Part shown: positions 20,049 through 30,873 of the stretch, one piece after another
How positions within the stretch are numbered: the stretch's first letter is position 1
Layout: every line of letters starts with the position of its first letter
From: Diacronema lutheri
Lineage: Eukaryota; Haptophyta; Pavlovophyceae; Pavlovales; Pavlovaceae
Reading direction: 5' to 3'
Assembly: GCA_019448385.1 (NCBI GenBank)
Contig: JAGTXO010000005.1
Span: 372,001 to 436,000, forward strand
Length of the DNA: 64,000 nt
Program-made: the position numbers and the translations under genes
Notes under the pieces: model-generated
The model's database searches: none
The model's input: the letters and a program-made list of their open reading frames with translations, nothing else
What the model was told of the DNA's origin: nothing

Positions 20049-21850
20049 ATGCTGCTCGCGGCCTCGCGATGCCTTCGCCGAGGGTTGCGGTGCGACGGCG
20101 CGATGCGGCGGCACGCCTCGGGGCAGGCAGCCTCGAGTTACGCCAAGCTGACCGACGCGGACTTTGCCTTCTTCCGCTCGATCCTCAGCGAGAACGACGT
20201 GATCACGGACGCGTCGGCGCTCGAGCAGTACAATGTCGACTGGATGAAGAAGTACGAGGGCAAGTCGAAGCTCGCGCTGCGCCCGCGCACGACGCAGCAG
20301 GTGTCGCAGATCTTAAAGCACTGTAACGAGCGCAAGCTGCCCGTCGTGCCTCAGGGCGGCAATACCGGCCTGGTCGGCGGAAGCGTCGCGGTGAACGACG
20401 AGGTCGTGCTGAGCCTGAGCGGGATGGACAAGATCCTCGCCTTTGACGAGTTCTCGGGCACGGTCACGTGCCAGGCGGGCGCGGTGCTGCAGGCGGTACA
20501 GGAGAAGGCGGAGAGCTTCGGCTACACATTCCCGCTCGACCTCGGCGCCAAGGGCTCGTGCCAGATTGGCGGCAACGTCGCGACCAACGCGGGCGGCCTT
20601 CGCTTTTTGCGCTACGGCTCGCTCCACGGCACCGTGCTCGGCATCGAGGCGGTGCTCGCGGATGGGACGATCATCGACAACCTCAATACGCTCAAGAAGG
20701 ATAACACGGGCTACGACGTTAAGCAGCTGTTCATCGGCTCGGAGGGCACACTCGGGGTCATCACGGGCGTCGCCATCGCGCTTCCGAAATTGCCAAACTC
20801 GGTGCAGCTCGCCTACCTTGCTGTCGACAGCTACGCGGCGGTGCTCGACGTGTTTCGCGAGGCGAAGGGCCACCTCGCCGAGATCCTTTCCGCCGTCGAA
20901 TTCCTCGACGACCAGGCCCTCGACCTGACGCTCACGCACCTGCATGGCGCGCGCAATCCGCTTGAGGGCCGCGCCCCTTTTTATATGCTCATCGAAGTGA
21001 GCGGCTCGAACGAGGAGCACGACTCGGCAAAGCTCACCGGCTTTCTGGAGCACGTGATGGAGTCGGGCATGGTCACCGACGGAACCCTCGCCGCCGACTC
21101 GACGCAGATGGCGGGTGCGCGCACGCCGCACCTGCACGCGGCTTTGCCGTGCCGCTCGCCGTGCCGTGCCGCTCGCGGCTGCACGTGGCTTTGGCCGCGC
21201 CGCTGGGCCAACTGCCGCGCGCGGTGCTGCGAGCTGCACAATGCGCGGTCTCGCGTCTCGCGAGCCCCACGCGTGCGGCACGCCCACCGCCCACGCGTGC
21301 CTGCAGGCGTGTGGCGTATCCGTGAGGGCATTTCCGAGGCGTTGTCCAAAGCGGGCGCGGTCTATAAATACGATATCTCACTCCCGCTGCCGCAGCTCTA
21401 CCAGCTCGTCGAGGACATGCGCGCGCGCCTCGCGGACGAGCAAGGTGCGCGCGCGCGCGCGGTGTGAGGAGCATGCGTGCGTGGTATCGCGTGTGGGCCT
21501 CGCCGGGTGCATGGGCGCGCTGCAGCTTACGACGACCGTTTCGGACGCCGCGCCCGTGTCTCGCGCCAGCCAACGTGGTCGCGTTCGGGCACATTGGCGA
21601 CGGCAATCTGCACCTCAACATCTCGACGCCGGCCAAGTCGCAGCAGGTCTTCGACAAGATCGAGCCGTGGGTCTTCGAGTGGACGCGCGAGAAGCGCGGC
21701 TCCGTCTCCGCAGAGCACGGCGTGGGCACGATGAAGCCGCAGTATCTGCACATGTCCAAGTCGGGCGAGACGATTGCGCTCATGAAGCAGCTTAAGGCGG
21801 TGATGGACCCAAACGGCATTCTCAACCCGTACAAGGTCTTACCAGCTTAA
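20049..21850 (+). CDS. D2HGDH: D-2-hydroxyglutarate dehydrogenase, mitochondrial
   Basis: Exons 20049-21114, 21307-21444 and 21570-21850 give 494 aa. It oxidises D-2-hydroxyglutarate to 2-oxoglutarate using FAD and passes electrons to ETF. The FAD-binding PCMH domain carries PQGGNTGLVGGSV (about 101-113), LDLGAKGSCQIGGNVATNAG and LRFLRYGSLHGTVLG, all hallmarks of this enzyme rather than D-lactate dehydrogenase. The C-terminal domain has GHIGDGNLHLNI (metal/substrate site) and AEHGVGTMKPQYL. Both junctions are phase 1, and the first restores MAGVWRIREGISEALSKAG. The chosen ATG gives MLLAASRCLRRGLRCDGAMR, a basic Arg-rich presequence fitting mitochondrial import. The upstream frame is open, so the exact start is inferred. 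Confidence 0.9.
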
Positions 21851-21894
21851 AAATTTTTTTCCTTTTCACACGTCAAAATTAGGACTTTGAATGT

Positions 21895-22929
21895 TCATGC
21901 CGGGGCTGCCCCGGACACGTCCCTGCGCCGCGCACTCAGTCGCGCGCTCATGTCAAACGTGCGCGTCTCCGGAAGCGCCGCGCGCGCCCACCCCTCCGGA
22001 AGCTGCGCCTCAGCCACGAGCGTCGCGATCGTCTTCAGCCGGCGCGGGAAATCGCGTTGCATCGACTCGTCCTCGCACGCGCGCGCGACGCGTTCGGCGA
22101 GCAGCTCGGCCGCGCGCTCGGCCGCAGCCTCCAGTTCGCCGAGCGTGCGGGACGTTTCGCGCTGGAGGCCGCCGATCGACGGCCGAAGCGCGTGCGGCGG
22201 AAAGTCCGGGAGGCAGCGCGGGTGCGCCGGTCCGGTGCCCGCCCTGCTCGGCGCGCTCCGCGCCGAGCGCTGCTCGGCGATGACGGCGTTACGGAAGCGC
22301 ACGCGGAAGCGCTCCCACGACGTGTCGAGCTCGAGCAGCTTGAGCAGCGTGCTGTCGGTGGGCAGCGGCTGGTCAGCGGCGAGGAGCGCGGCTGCAGCCT
22401 CCTCGTGCATGCCGCTGAGCGCCCCAGCGCGGATGCGCAGCACGGAGCATGGTGTATCGCACACGAGGCTGGCAAAGTGCTGCGCGCCCCGCGCGAGCGC
22501 GCGAGCGCCAAAGACGCGCGCGGGCGAAGCTTGGTCGACTCGGAGCACAAGCGGTGGTGACGACGGGGATCGACGACGAGCGTGGAGCGCGTGCGTTGCA
22601 ACGTCGGTGCCGCTGCGCCACACCGCGCCGTCAATGGAGCGGAGCACGGACGCGTGGCCCGAACGGACGATGAGGATGCCGTCCGGCTCCGCCCCTTGCT
22701 CAGCCATCACCGCGTCGATGGGCAGGTCGGCACGTTCCGCGCACCGCGCAATGGTGGCCAGCGCTTCGTCCGACAGGCTGCGCACGGTCTCGAGCGTGCG
22801 GAGAAAGGCGAGGACGTCCGCGGCCTGAGACTGCTCGGCGGAGGAATGGCGCGCGCCAACGCTCGTCTCATCCACTTCTCCGTCACGACGTTCCCTTCGT
22901 TCAGAAAGGTCCACCACGGCCGGCTCCAT
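21895..22929 (-). CDS. Cyclic-nucleotide-binding-domain-like protein
   Basis: 344 aa, single exon, from the ATG at 22929. Residues about 38-150 read as a CNB-like fold: FLRTLETVRSLSDEALATIA, then AVMAEQGAEPDGILIVRSGH, then ASVLRSIDGAVW and a later ARVFGARALARG segment. The phosphate-binding cassette (usually FGE.AL....RAAT) is only partly matched by FGARALARGAQHFAS, so nucleotide binding is doubtful. The C-terminal half is helical and may form a coiled coil (LGELEAAAERAAELLAERVA). It could sense cyclic nucleotides or just use the fold for protein contacts. The divergent P5CR gene starts 56 bp away. Confidence 0.5.
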   Translation of the reverse strand: MEPAVVDLSERRERRDGEVDETSVGARHSSAEQSQAADVLAFLRTLETVRSLSDEALATIARCAERADLPIDAVMAEQGAEPDGILIVRSGHASVLRSIDGAVWRSGTDVATHALHARRRSPSSPPLVLRVDQASPARVFGARALARGAQHFASLVCDTPCSVLRIRAGALSGMHEEAAAALLAADQPLPTDSTLLKLLELDTSWERFRVRFRNAVIAEQRSARSAPSRAGTGPAHPRCLPDFPPHALRPSIGGLQRETSRTLGELEAAAERAAELLAERVARACEDESMQRDFPRRLKTIATLVAEAQLPEGWARAALPETRTFDMSARLSARRRDVSGAAPA

Positions 22930-22985
22930 CGTCAAATCTCGTGGTGGACCCGTGCCGCGCTCCGCCCCCGCCGACCCGTTCGATC

Positions 22986-23828
22986 ATGCTGACGAAGGAG
23001 GGTGGCGCGCCCGTGAGGATGGGCTTCATCGGCGCTGGCATGATGGCGGGCGCGATGATTCGCGGCCTGGTGAAGGCGAACGTGGTCAGCGCGGCCAACC
23101 TCATGGCCTCGGACGCCTACCAGCCGAGCCTTGACAAGCTGCGCACCGAGCTCGGCATCGAGACGACGACCGACAACAAGAAGGTCGCGCAGTTCTCCGA
23201 TGTAATCGTGATTGCAGTGAAGCCTGGGCAAGTGCGCGAGGTGTGCCAGGACATTGGCCATAGCAACGCGAGCGCGCTCGTCGTCTCCATCGCCGCGGGC
23301 GTGCAGGTCGCGAGCATGGCGCAGTGGGTGCAGGCGGGCGCCGGCAGCAGCGCGCCGGCGAAGATTGTGCGCGTGATGCCCAACACGCCGGCGCTCGTCG
23401 GCGAGCTGGCCGCCGCATACGCGCCCAACGAGCACTGCACACCCGCCGACGCCGCGCTCGCCGGCATGATGCTCGGCGCGCTCGGCACCGCGTTCAAGGT
23501 GAAGGAGTCCGACCTCGACGCGGTTACAGGCCTCTCCGGCTCGGGGCCGGCCTACGTCTTCCAGTTCATCGAGGCGCTTTCAGACGGCGGCGTGCGCGCC
23601 GGCCTGCCGCGCGACGTCGCTACCGCCCTCGCCGCCAAGACCGTGCGCGGCGCCGCAACGATGGTTCTCGAGACCGGGAAGCACCCGGCTGAACTGAAAG
23701 ACCAAGTGACGAGTCCCGGCGGCACGACGATCGCGGGCGTGCACGCGCTCGAGCAGGGCGGGATGCGCGCGGCCGTGATCAACGCCGTCGTCGCGGCGAC
23801 CGAGCGGTCCAAGGAGCTTGGGAAGTGA
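22986..23828 (+). CDS. P5CR: Pyrroline-5-carboxylate reductase
   Basis: Single exon, 280 aa, close to the usual family length. It reduces pyrroline-5-carboxylate to proline with NAD(P)H. Rossmann motif GFIGAGMMAGAMIRG is at about residues 13-27. IVIAVKPGQV and VRVMPNTPALVGE are conserved cofactor and substrate contacts. The C-terminal helical dimer domain carries DAVTGLSGSGPAYVFQFIEA and DQVTSPGGTTIAGVHALEQG, the family signature. The ATG at 22986 leaves only a short N-terminal extension and no obvious targeting peptide, so the product is probably cytosolic. The frame is open upstream, but no earlier ATG exists in it back to 22941. Confidence 0.92.
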   Translation: MLTKEGGAPVRMGFIGAGMMAGAMIRGLVKANVVSAANLMASDAYQPSLDKLRTELGIETTTDNKKVAQFSDVIVIAVKPGQVREVCQDIGHSNASALVVSIAAGVQVASMAQWVQAGAGSSAPAKIVRVMPNTPALVGELAAAYAPNEHCTPADAALAGMMLGALGTAFKVKESDLDAVTGLSGSGPAYVFQFIEALSDGGVRAGLPRDVATALAAKTVRGAATMVLETGKHPAELKDQVTSPGGTTIAGVHALEQGGMRAAVINAVVAATERSKELGK

Positions 23829-23940
23829 GGGGTGAGGAGAAAGCGCCCCTTCCCCTATAGACTTTTCCCCAGTGGTGTCTCCGCGCACACCCGTGCGCGC
23901 GGGCGCGAGCTGACAACAGTCGCCCGCGTCACAGGGCTTA

Positions 23941-26900
23941 TCATTGCAAGACGAGCACCTCGCCAACCGCGTACGGCAGCGCCGCGGCGCCCTCAGCGGT
24001 GTCGAGTATGAGGATGCGGTGCATGCCGGCGAGCTCAGGCACGAACGCGAGCGAGAACGTCGTCTGCTGGCGCGCCGCGCCCTCGCCTTCGCGCGCGGCC
24101 TCGGGCGGCGTGAGCGTCGCAGCGATCATGTGCCCGCGCGCCACACTCCCCTCCATCGCAGATGTCGTCGCCTGTGCGAAGACGCGCCACGTGCGCACGA
24201 GCACGCTCGGCAGGCCGCACGCCGTGCGCGGGTGGAGGACAAAGACGCATTCGCGTCCCACCCTGCCGACGTACCCGTCCGCGGGCGACGGCTCGACGAG
24301 GGAGGATGGTGGCACGGCAAGGGCGGCGGTGACCGAGAGCGAATGGAGGACGAGGGGACGCAGCTCCTGCAGGCCGGAGCCCGCCGTGACGCCGATGCGC
24401 GCGTACCCGCCCCCCCGCTCGATCTGCTCGAGGACGGCGGAGATCATCTGCTCGGAGAGCGCGGGCGTGTGCGCATCGTCAATGGTGACGGACAGGCGCT
24501 TGCGCGCCACGTCGAAGCGCACGGTGATGACGTGCTCGTTCCCATCGTCGAGGCGGACGTGCGACGAGCCAGCGCGCTGGTACGTCGGCTTACCGGCAAC
24601 GTACAGTCGCACCGTCAATCGGTCAAAGCTGAGCGCGAGGCTCGAGCCAATGCCAGCGCAGCCAGGACACGCGACGTCGCCGCACTCGTTGCCCACGAGC
24701 TCGCGTGCGCTGCGCGCATCGCCCGAGTAGACGAGGAGGGAAAAGGCCGGGGCCTGCGCGCAGGCAGCGCGCGAGGCGGGCAGGCCAGACAGTGGACAGG
24801 CGAGACGGCAGAGGGAACGTGAGGAAAGAAAAGAAAAGAAACGAAAAGAAAAAGGAAAGGGAAAAGAAAAAGAAAAGGGGCAGACGCGGCGCGTTTGAGC
24901 GGAGGGCTGCGTGCGAGCGGCTTGTCACGCGGCCGCGCGCCCACCGCTCGCGCTTCCGCCATCGCCCGCCCGCACGCCGTGGGCCACACGCCGTTGCGCG
25001 CCACACGCCGTTGCGCGCGCGCGGCCGGAGCGTGCGCACACGCGCGCAACGCACCGGCTGATAGGATGCCCAGTCGGACGTCGAGTAGCTCGCGCGCGCG
25101 CGATTCTGTCTCGGCGGCAGCTGCGGCGGCGACGCGCCGCTCGCGCCGCTCTCGTCCCTCGGGATAGGACGGGGCGTCGTGTCGAGGCCGGCGGTTTTAA
25201 GCGCCGCGGCCGCGCCGTTGGCGAGCGCGCGCACGCACAGCCGCGCCTCGAAGCCCTCGCCGACCCGAACGAGCTGGTGAGCGGGCGCAATGGGCGCGTT
25301 TGCGTGAGCAGGGGATGGAGGGTGGGGTGGAGGAGGGGTGAGGGGCTGGGGGGAGGGGCACGGCGGCCATGGCCGACGGGCGAAGGAATACGCACGCATC
25401 GGGTGCGCGAGCGGCGCGTGCAGGCGGTGCTTTGCGCGCGCACGCCCCCACGCGAAGTCCGGCGCCTGCGCGCGCGTACGCTGGCCGCGCGCGCGCACCT
25501 GCTCTGCGAGGTGCGTGACAACCATCTTCTCCGAGCCGTCGTGCAGGAGGCGCGTGCCGTCGTCGGGCTGGGGCATCTCCGAAGGCGTGTAGCCTAGGCG
25601 CGCGAAGAGACTGACGGGCTGCTCGCCGAAGGGCGGCGCTGAGCGCACCTCTATCAGAGCGCCGGGCGGCGGCCATGGCGGCTCGATTGTGCGTGAAAGG
25701 AGCAGCTTTTGCGCGAATTGGGAATTCCAATCCATCAGCCTCAGCGTGATGAGCTCGCGACCGCTCACGACGCCAAAATGAAGGCGCTCGTGCCACGTGG
25801 CCTGCTGCGCGTTCTGCACGACCGACGTCGAGATGCAGTGCGCGCACGCCGAGCACTGCTTGCCGTCGCACCCCGCGCTCACCTGCACGAATGGGTCGGC
25901 GTCCGTGCCGTGCGGGTCGACGAGAGGGACGGAGCTCGCGTTGATCACGTCCACGTGCAGCTCGTACGCCTCGCCACCCATCGCATACCGCCGCCATCGT
26001 GCGAACAGCTCGCGCGAGCTCGCGCCGCCGGCCTCGCCGCCAGCCGCGCCGCCGGCCTCGCCGCCGTCCGCGCCGCCCGCCTCCCACCGCAGCGCCGGCC
26101 CGAAGACCTCGGCGCACGTCTCGAGCATGAAGTCACATGCGTGCTCGTCGTGTCCGTACAGCGAGACGTGCGGCGAGCGGTACGGCTGCACCACCCGAAA
26201 CGGCACGTCCGAGCCGTGCCGCAGCGCGATGGTCACGGTGCCGCCCAGGTCGGCGCACAGCCGCTGGTGGTCGGACAGCTCGTTCATCGCGCGCGTGAGC
26301 GTCTCGACTTCGCGCGCATGCAGCCCAATTGAAACCGCCGGTGAGAGCGCCGTCTGATTGGGCTCGAGCCTGAAGCGCAGGTTCTCAATCCGCATCGCGT
26401 CGACGAGCGGGACGGCCGAATCGGGGCCAAACGTCGACGCGCCGTCGGGGTCGTCGAAGGTCGCCGAGAGGGAGAGCTCCGTCACTTCGACGCCGAATGC
26501 GAGCGGGTTGTGCAGCGGCAGCTGGATCTCAAAGGACACGCCCTCCTCCCAGAAGAGCAGCGTCGACATCATCGAGCCCCAAATGATCTTAGGCTTGCCC
26601 GCGAGCACCTGCCACGTGCCGCTCGAGAAGGCGCGCCCGCGCGCGCCGTCCGCGCCGGCCGCTGCCTGCGGCTCGAGCACGTGCACCGCAGTGTCGTCGA
26701 GCGCGGCGTCGCGGCCGGAGCGCAGCGCGGGCAGCTCGAGCGGGAGCAGCAGTCGCTGCGGGCTGCCGCCATCCGCGGGCAGCCAATCAAGTTGGAGCTG
26801 GAGCGCAATCTTCTCACCCGCCGTCATTCGTTCGATCGCGGACGGCAGCGCCGCGGTCAGCTCGAGCGTCAGGTTGAAGCCGGCGGCGGCGGGCGGCGTC

Positions 26901-29620
26901 GGCAGCGACAACCGGCCGACGCGCGTCGTGAGCTGCGCCGCCACCCGCTCGCCATCGAGAACGCGAACGCGCGGCGCGCCGAGGGCGAATTCAAAAATGG
27001 CGGGCGTCGCGGTGTACGGCACGGCGACGTTGAAAATGGCCGCGTCGGCGCGCGTCGCGGCGAGCGTCCACGAGTCGGCGCGGTACGACGGCTCCCACCA
27101 GCGCGCGATCCGGTAAAAGTCCGGATCGTTACGCAACCGCTCGGCGCGCGCGGCCATTGCTGCCGGGTTGCGCATCGCGCGCGCGCCCAGCCGCCAGACG
27201 ACGAGCCGAACGGCGGAAAGCGCCTTCGCGGCAAAGTCCGATTCCGCCGAGTCGAGTCCGGAGAGCGAGAGCGCGAGCTCGTGCCGCGCCGCCGCGCCGT
27301 GCGTGCGCAGCGCGTGCGCAATCCGTGCGGCGAGGGCGGACAGGTCGCCGATCGCCACGGAGAGCCTCAGCTGCAGCGGCTTCTGTGGCTCGTACGGCCA
27401 CGAGGTCGAGTCGACGCGCACGGTGAAAAGGCGGACGCCTGCGAGCCGCACCTCCGCCGAGACGGCCGGGAACGTGCCGCGGATCCGGAAGCCACTCGGC
27501 AGTTGCGCGAGCCACATGTCCAGCGCGAGGTCGAACCCAGCCGCGCCGTTGGCGTGCGCGCGGAGAAGCCGCGCGCGCACGCGCTCGAACCGTCGGCGCG
27601 CGCCCGCCGCGGGCGGGGGGCGCATTGTCAAGTCAAGGACGGCAGAGCCGTCGATGAGCGAGACGCGCGACTCGTGCTGCGCGCGCTCGGGCTCGCCGTT
27701 CTCGCGCGCGCCCACGCCCGCGCCAGCCGCGCCGGCATCGGCGGCGGGTCCGATGAACGGCGGCTCGACGGAGGACGCGAGCGGGATGGGATGCACCCGG
27801 TCGAGCAGCTGCTGCAGCGCGCACGTGCCGCCGCCGCTCGCGCTGCCGCCACCGCCGCCATCTCCACCACCGCCACCACCGCCGCGGCCATCGCCGCCGC
27901 CACCATCGCCGCCATCGCCGCCGCCATCGGCAGAGGCGCCGCCAGTCGCGTCAGCACCGCGGCCGCCATTGCCCGCCGGAGCGCCGCCGCCATAGCCGCG
28001 CGTGTTCGCCGCGCCCGCGCCGACGAGCAGCAGCCGGCCACCCTCCAACGACGAGTCGACCGCGCCGGTGAGCAGCGCGGTGGCCGCCTGCGAGACGCGC
28101 TCGCGTTGGGCGGCCGCCGCGTCGGCCGAGCGCAGGAGCGGCACCCATGCGCGCGCGTGGACGACCATCGTGCCGCGCGCGAGTTGGAGCTGCAGCGTCT
28201 GCGCGTCGACCCGCGCGGCGAGAAGCGGCGCGTCCATGTCACCGACCGGCGGCGCGGCGCCGGGCGTGCCGCCCGCCTGCGCGCCGGCTGCGCTGCTCGA
28301 CCGCGTGCGCGGTGCGGCGAGTCGATCGTCCGCCACGTGCCCCCCGTCGGTGCGGACGTGGCCGGGCGGCGCCCTGCGCTCGGCCTGCCAGAAGACGCGC
28401 GCGTCGAGCTGAGGCACGTGCACCACAATCGACGCGTTCGCGAGCGACGAGTTGGCACCGAGCAGCGAACGCGCGCGGCGCGCGGGTGCACCCTCGACGA
28501 GGACGAGGTGACGGTCAAGCGTCACAACGCCCGTGATCGCGACGGCGAGGCCGTCGACCGCGCGCATCGGCTCGTCGGCCGCGCCGGCGTCCGCGTCGCG
28601 CCCCTCCGCACCCGCCCGGCCATCCGCCACGCCCGCGTCGCGCGGAGACGCGAGCGCCTCGTCGCCGACGGTGAGGGCCCGAAGCGCAAATTCAGCGGTG
28701 TATCGCCACCGCGGCGCGCGCGCCTTGGCGAGCGAGGTGGCGCAGCGGCCGCGTGCGCACTCGATGTGGAAGGGCAGGCGCTTGCTGATGCGCATGCCCG
28801 CGACCGACATCTCCGCCGACACGACGACCTCGAGCGCAACAGCCGAACCGTTCGCGAGCTGCGAGCCGAGCGCCGAGACTGCGTCGAGCCCACCAAACCG
28901 CACCTTGGCCGGGCCGGCCTGCAGGTCGGAGAGGCCGGGCGGCACGCGCGCCTGCAGGTCGACGCCGTTGTACGACGCCGCCAGCATCAGCCGCGTCGAC
29001 GCGATCGCGACGGGTGAGCCCACCCTGCGCGCGGTGACGGCGACCTCGCCGACGTGGACAGAGAGAGAGAGGGGGTTTCGCACGCGCGCGCGCACGAGGT
29101 AGTCGACCTCGTGCGAGCAGAGGCCGCCGATCTCGACGAGCTCGAGCGCAAAGCAGTCACCTCCAGCGCTCGCGCAGTGTCTGAGGCGCAGCACCTCCGT
29201 CACGGCGAAGATGACGAGGAGCGCAAACAGCACGCACCCGTATCCGGCCGTGCGGCACAGACAGAAGCGGAGCAGCGCGGCGGGGCGGATGGGCGACGGG
29301 CTCTCCGCCGCGAGCTCGCGCACCGGCACGCCGTCCTCGTCGTCCGGCTCACCCAGCGCATACCACTTGCCCGTCGGGCTCGGCAGCTCGCGCTCGGGCA
29401 GCTCCGCGCCGCGCCCGCGCGCGGAGATGGAGATCGCGTGCGGCGGTGGCGAGGATGGCGGCTCGACCATCGGCGTGCCCCACGCGTCGGAGAGCGCGAT
29501 GTGCGGTGAGAGCATTGGCTCGTACTGCCCTTCGCTCGCCGGCCGCGGCGTGCGCGCCGACGGGGACAGGTACGATGATGAGGCACCGTCGTCCGACGAC
29601 TCGGCCGCTAGCCCCGCCAT
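23941..29620 (-). CDS. Giant single-pass membrane protein with C2 and L-type lectin-like domains
   Basis: Exons 29620-25499, 25273-25055 and 24753-23941, all phase 0, give 1717 aa. A 120-residue cytosolic tail precedes one membrane helix (GYGCVLFALLVIFAVTEVL, about 127-145). The large external part first shows beta-rich LEA2-like repeats (VRNPLSLSVHVGEVAVTARR and later blocks with similar N-P-L and V-E-V patterns; a second is near 26500). It then has a Gly/Asp-rich linker (27830-27970). A C2-like domain follows at about 1213-1350 (YELHVDVINASSVPL, DADPFVQVSAG, ATWHERLHF). Exons 2-3 encode a concanavalin/L-type-lectin-like domain: GEGFEARLCVRA, APAFSLLVYSGDARS, SLALSFDRLTVRLYV, HVRLDDGNEHVITVRFD, GGGYARIGVTAGSG. 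It may bind glycans at the surface or in the secretory path. The domain order is unfamiliar to me. Confidence 0.6.
24815..24885. repeat. Purine-rich low-complexity tract inside an intron
   Basis: The plus strand carries GAAA/GAAAA-rich sequence. On the coding (minus) strand this is a long pyrimidine tract some 60-130 bases upstream of the 3' splice site of the lectin-like gene's second intron. It probably serves as, or grew from, a polypyrimidine tract. Confidence 0.6.
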
Positions 29621-29686
29621 CCCGATCCCGCCTTCTTTGGGCTTTTTAGCGTTGACCTAAATGGAGTTCAAAAAAAACCTACTTCC

Positions 29687-29693
29687 TATAAAA
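29687..29693 (+). promoter_or_regulatory. TATA-like box of the PAP/fibrillin gene
   Basis: TATAAAA stands out in GC-rich DNA within the 89 bp gap between two divergent starts (29620 minus, 29710 plus). It lies only 17 bp from the annotated ATG. With ordinary TATA spacing the transcript would begin near or after that ATG, which raises the possibility that translation starts at a later ATG such as 29833. Confidence 0.4.
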
Positions 29694-29709
29694 CCTGGCC
29701 TGCATCTCG

Positions 29710-30444
29710 ATGGCCTCTGCGCCGTGGAGACGGCGCGCGGCGTGGTGGGCGCTCGCCATCCTCGCGGGGTGCGCGCACAGCGATGGCGCACGCGCTTGCG
29801 GGCGCTACGTGGGACGTGTGTCGCGCGTTGCGATGAGCGCCAAGAAGGCCATGAAGCCGATGGTCGTGGACGTCGCGGCCGAGGGCAAGTTGCTGGAGGC
29901 AGTAAAGCAGGCGCGGCGCGACACCGCGGCGATAGGCTCGCTGCTCGACGCGCTCGGCAACCGCGACGGCGGCGTGCGGCCCGAGTCGTTGGTGGGTGGA
30001 TGGGCGCTGCGCTGGGTGCCCACCGCCGCTGCGCTCGACGCCATCGGCACGGGGCTCCACTCGATGCCGGGCACGAGCTTCGAGGACCTCTTCCTGAGCA
30101 TCGGCACGGAGAAGTCGAGGAAGGTGGAGGCGAACGAGGTGCTGCGCGTGTGGGGCCCATTCCCTTCCGTGCGAAATGTGCTCTCGGGCTCGTACGCCTT
30201 TGACCCATCGAAAGGCCGCCTGCGCATCACGTTCAGCGAGATGGTGGACGGCCTCGGCAACCGGCTCGCCGCAAAGGACGGCAGCACCGAGCGCGCCGTC
30301 GACCTCGCCGTCAGATACGTTGGCCCGCAAGTGATGATCGCGGCCGTTGGCAACGAAGCGCTCGTTTTCGAGAAAGTGCAGAGCGTGCGCGAGGAGCTCA
30401 TCCGGCTGCGCGTGCTCAAGCCCAAGGCCGACGGCGACGAATGA
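29710..30444 (+). CDS. PAP/fibrillin (plastid lipid-associated) domain protein
   Basis: Single exon, 244 aa. Fibrillins are lipocalin-like proteins that bind lipids or quinones at plastoglobules and thylakoids. The PAP signature is visible: LLDALGNRDGG, PESLVGGWALRWVPTAAALD, FEDLFLSIG, EVLRVWGPFPSVRNVLSGSY, GRLRITFSEMVDGLGN, and a closing FEKV segment. The N-terminus has a hydrophobic helix (AAWWALAILAGCAHSDG) then a basic stretch, which fits the bipartite signal-plus-transit leader of complex plastids. If transcription begins after the nearby TATA box, the ATG at 29833 would remove that leader. A role in pigment or quinone storage is inferred from the family. Confidence 0.75.
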   Translation: MASAPWRRRAAWWALAILAGCAHSDGARACGRYVGRVSRVAMSAKKAMKPMVVDVAAEGKLLEAVKQARRDTAAIGSLLDALGNRDGGVRPESLVGGWALRWVPTAAALDAIGTGLHSMPGTSFEDLFLSIGTEKSRKVEANEVLRVWGPFPSVRNVLSGSYAFDPSKGRLRITFSEMVDGLGNRLAAKDGSTERAVDLAVRYVGPQVMIAAVGNEALVFEKVQSVREELIRLRVLKPKADGDE

Positions 30445-30873
30445 GCTGGGGGGCGGGAGGCCGTTTTTCCGTCGGCCGGACTATGAGTACACGGAGTCGA
30501 GCTCGAGAGACCGAGGCTGAGGCCTGCCGGCCGGGTTTGAGGCCCCGAGGCGTCTGGCCGTTCGGCGTGTGGCATTGGCGAGGGCCGGCGGCCGGTGCAG
30601 GACCAGGTCGAGGTGGCGGACCGGGTGCGAGGCGAGGAAGTTGTGCACGTCGCACGCGTCGAGGCGAAGGTCGGGCACCTGCAGCGCCGCGGAGAGGCGC
30701 CCTTGATGGCCTCGAGTTTTAAGTCGGCGCCGGCGGGCAGGTCGACGCGCTCGTGCGGGAAGAACGGGCGTGCGCGATGCACGTGCCAAGGGCAAAGCCG
30801 CTCCGCGCAGCAGGAGGTGCGGCAAAAAGCCCAGAGGGTCTGCTCCGAGCGTTTCAACCGCCCACGCCCGGAC
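30445..30873 (-). other. 429 bp gap with an unassigned protein-like minus-strand frame
   Basis: Between the stops of two convergent genes, the minus strand holds two frames that look coding but do not join. One reads PFFPHERVDLPAGADLKLEA (about 30700-30760). The other reads ALQVPDLRLDACDVHNFLAS and ends ...PRSLELDSVYS with a stop at 30481. The switch lies near 30690 with no sensible intron. Neither frame has an ATG. It may be an extra 3' exon of SMPD4 reached from a donor such as CCT|GTGCGC near 30935, or a gene remnant. Confidence 0.3.

Noticed and set aside
24623-25054. Continuation of the lectin-like gene's first frame to 24623
   Set aside because: It translates an intron with a pyrimidine tract into Phe/Leu/Ser filler (FFFFFSLSFFFSFLFF); the CAG at 24754-24756 restores the lectin frame.
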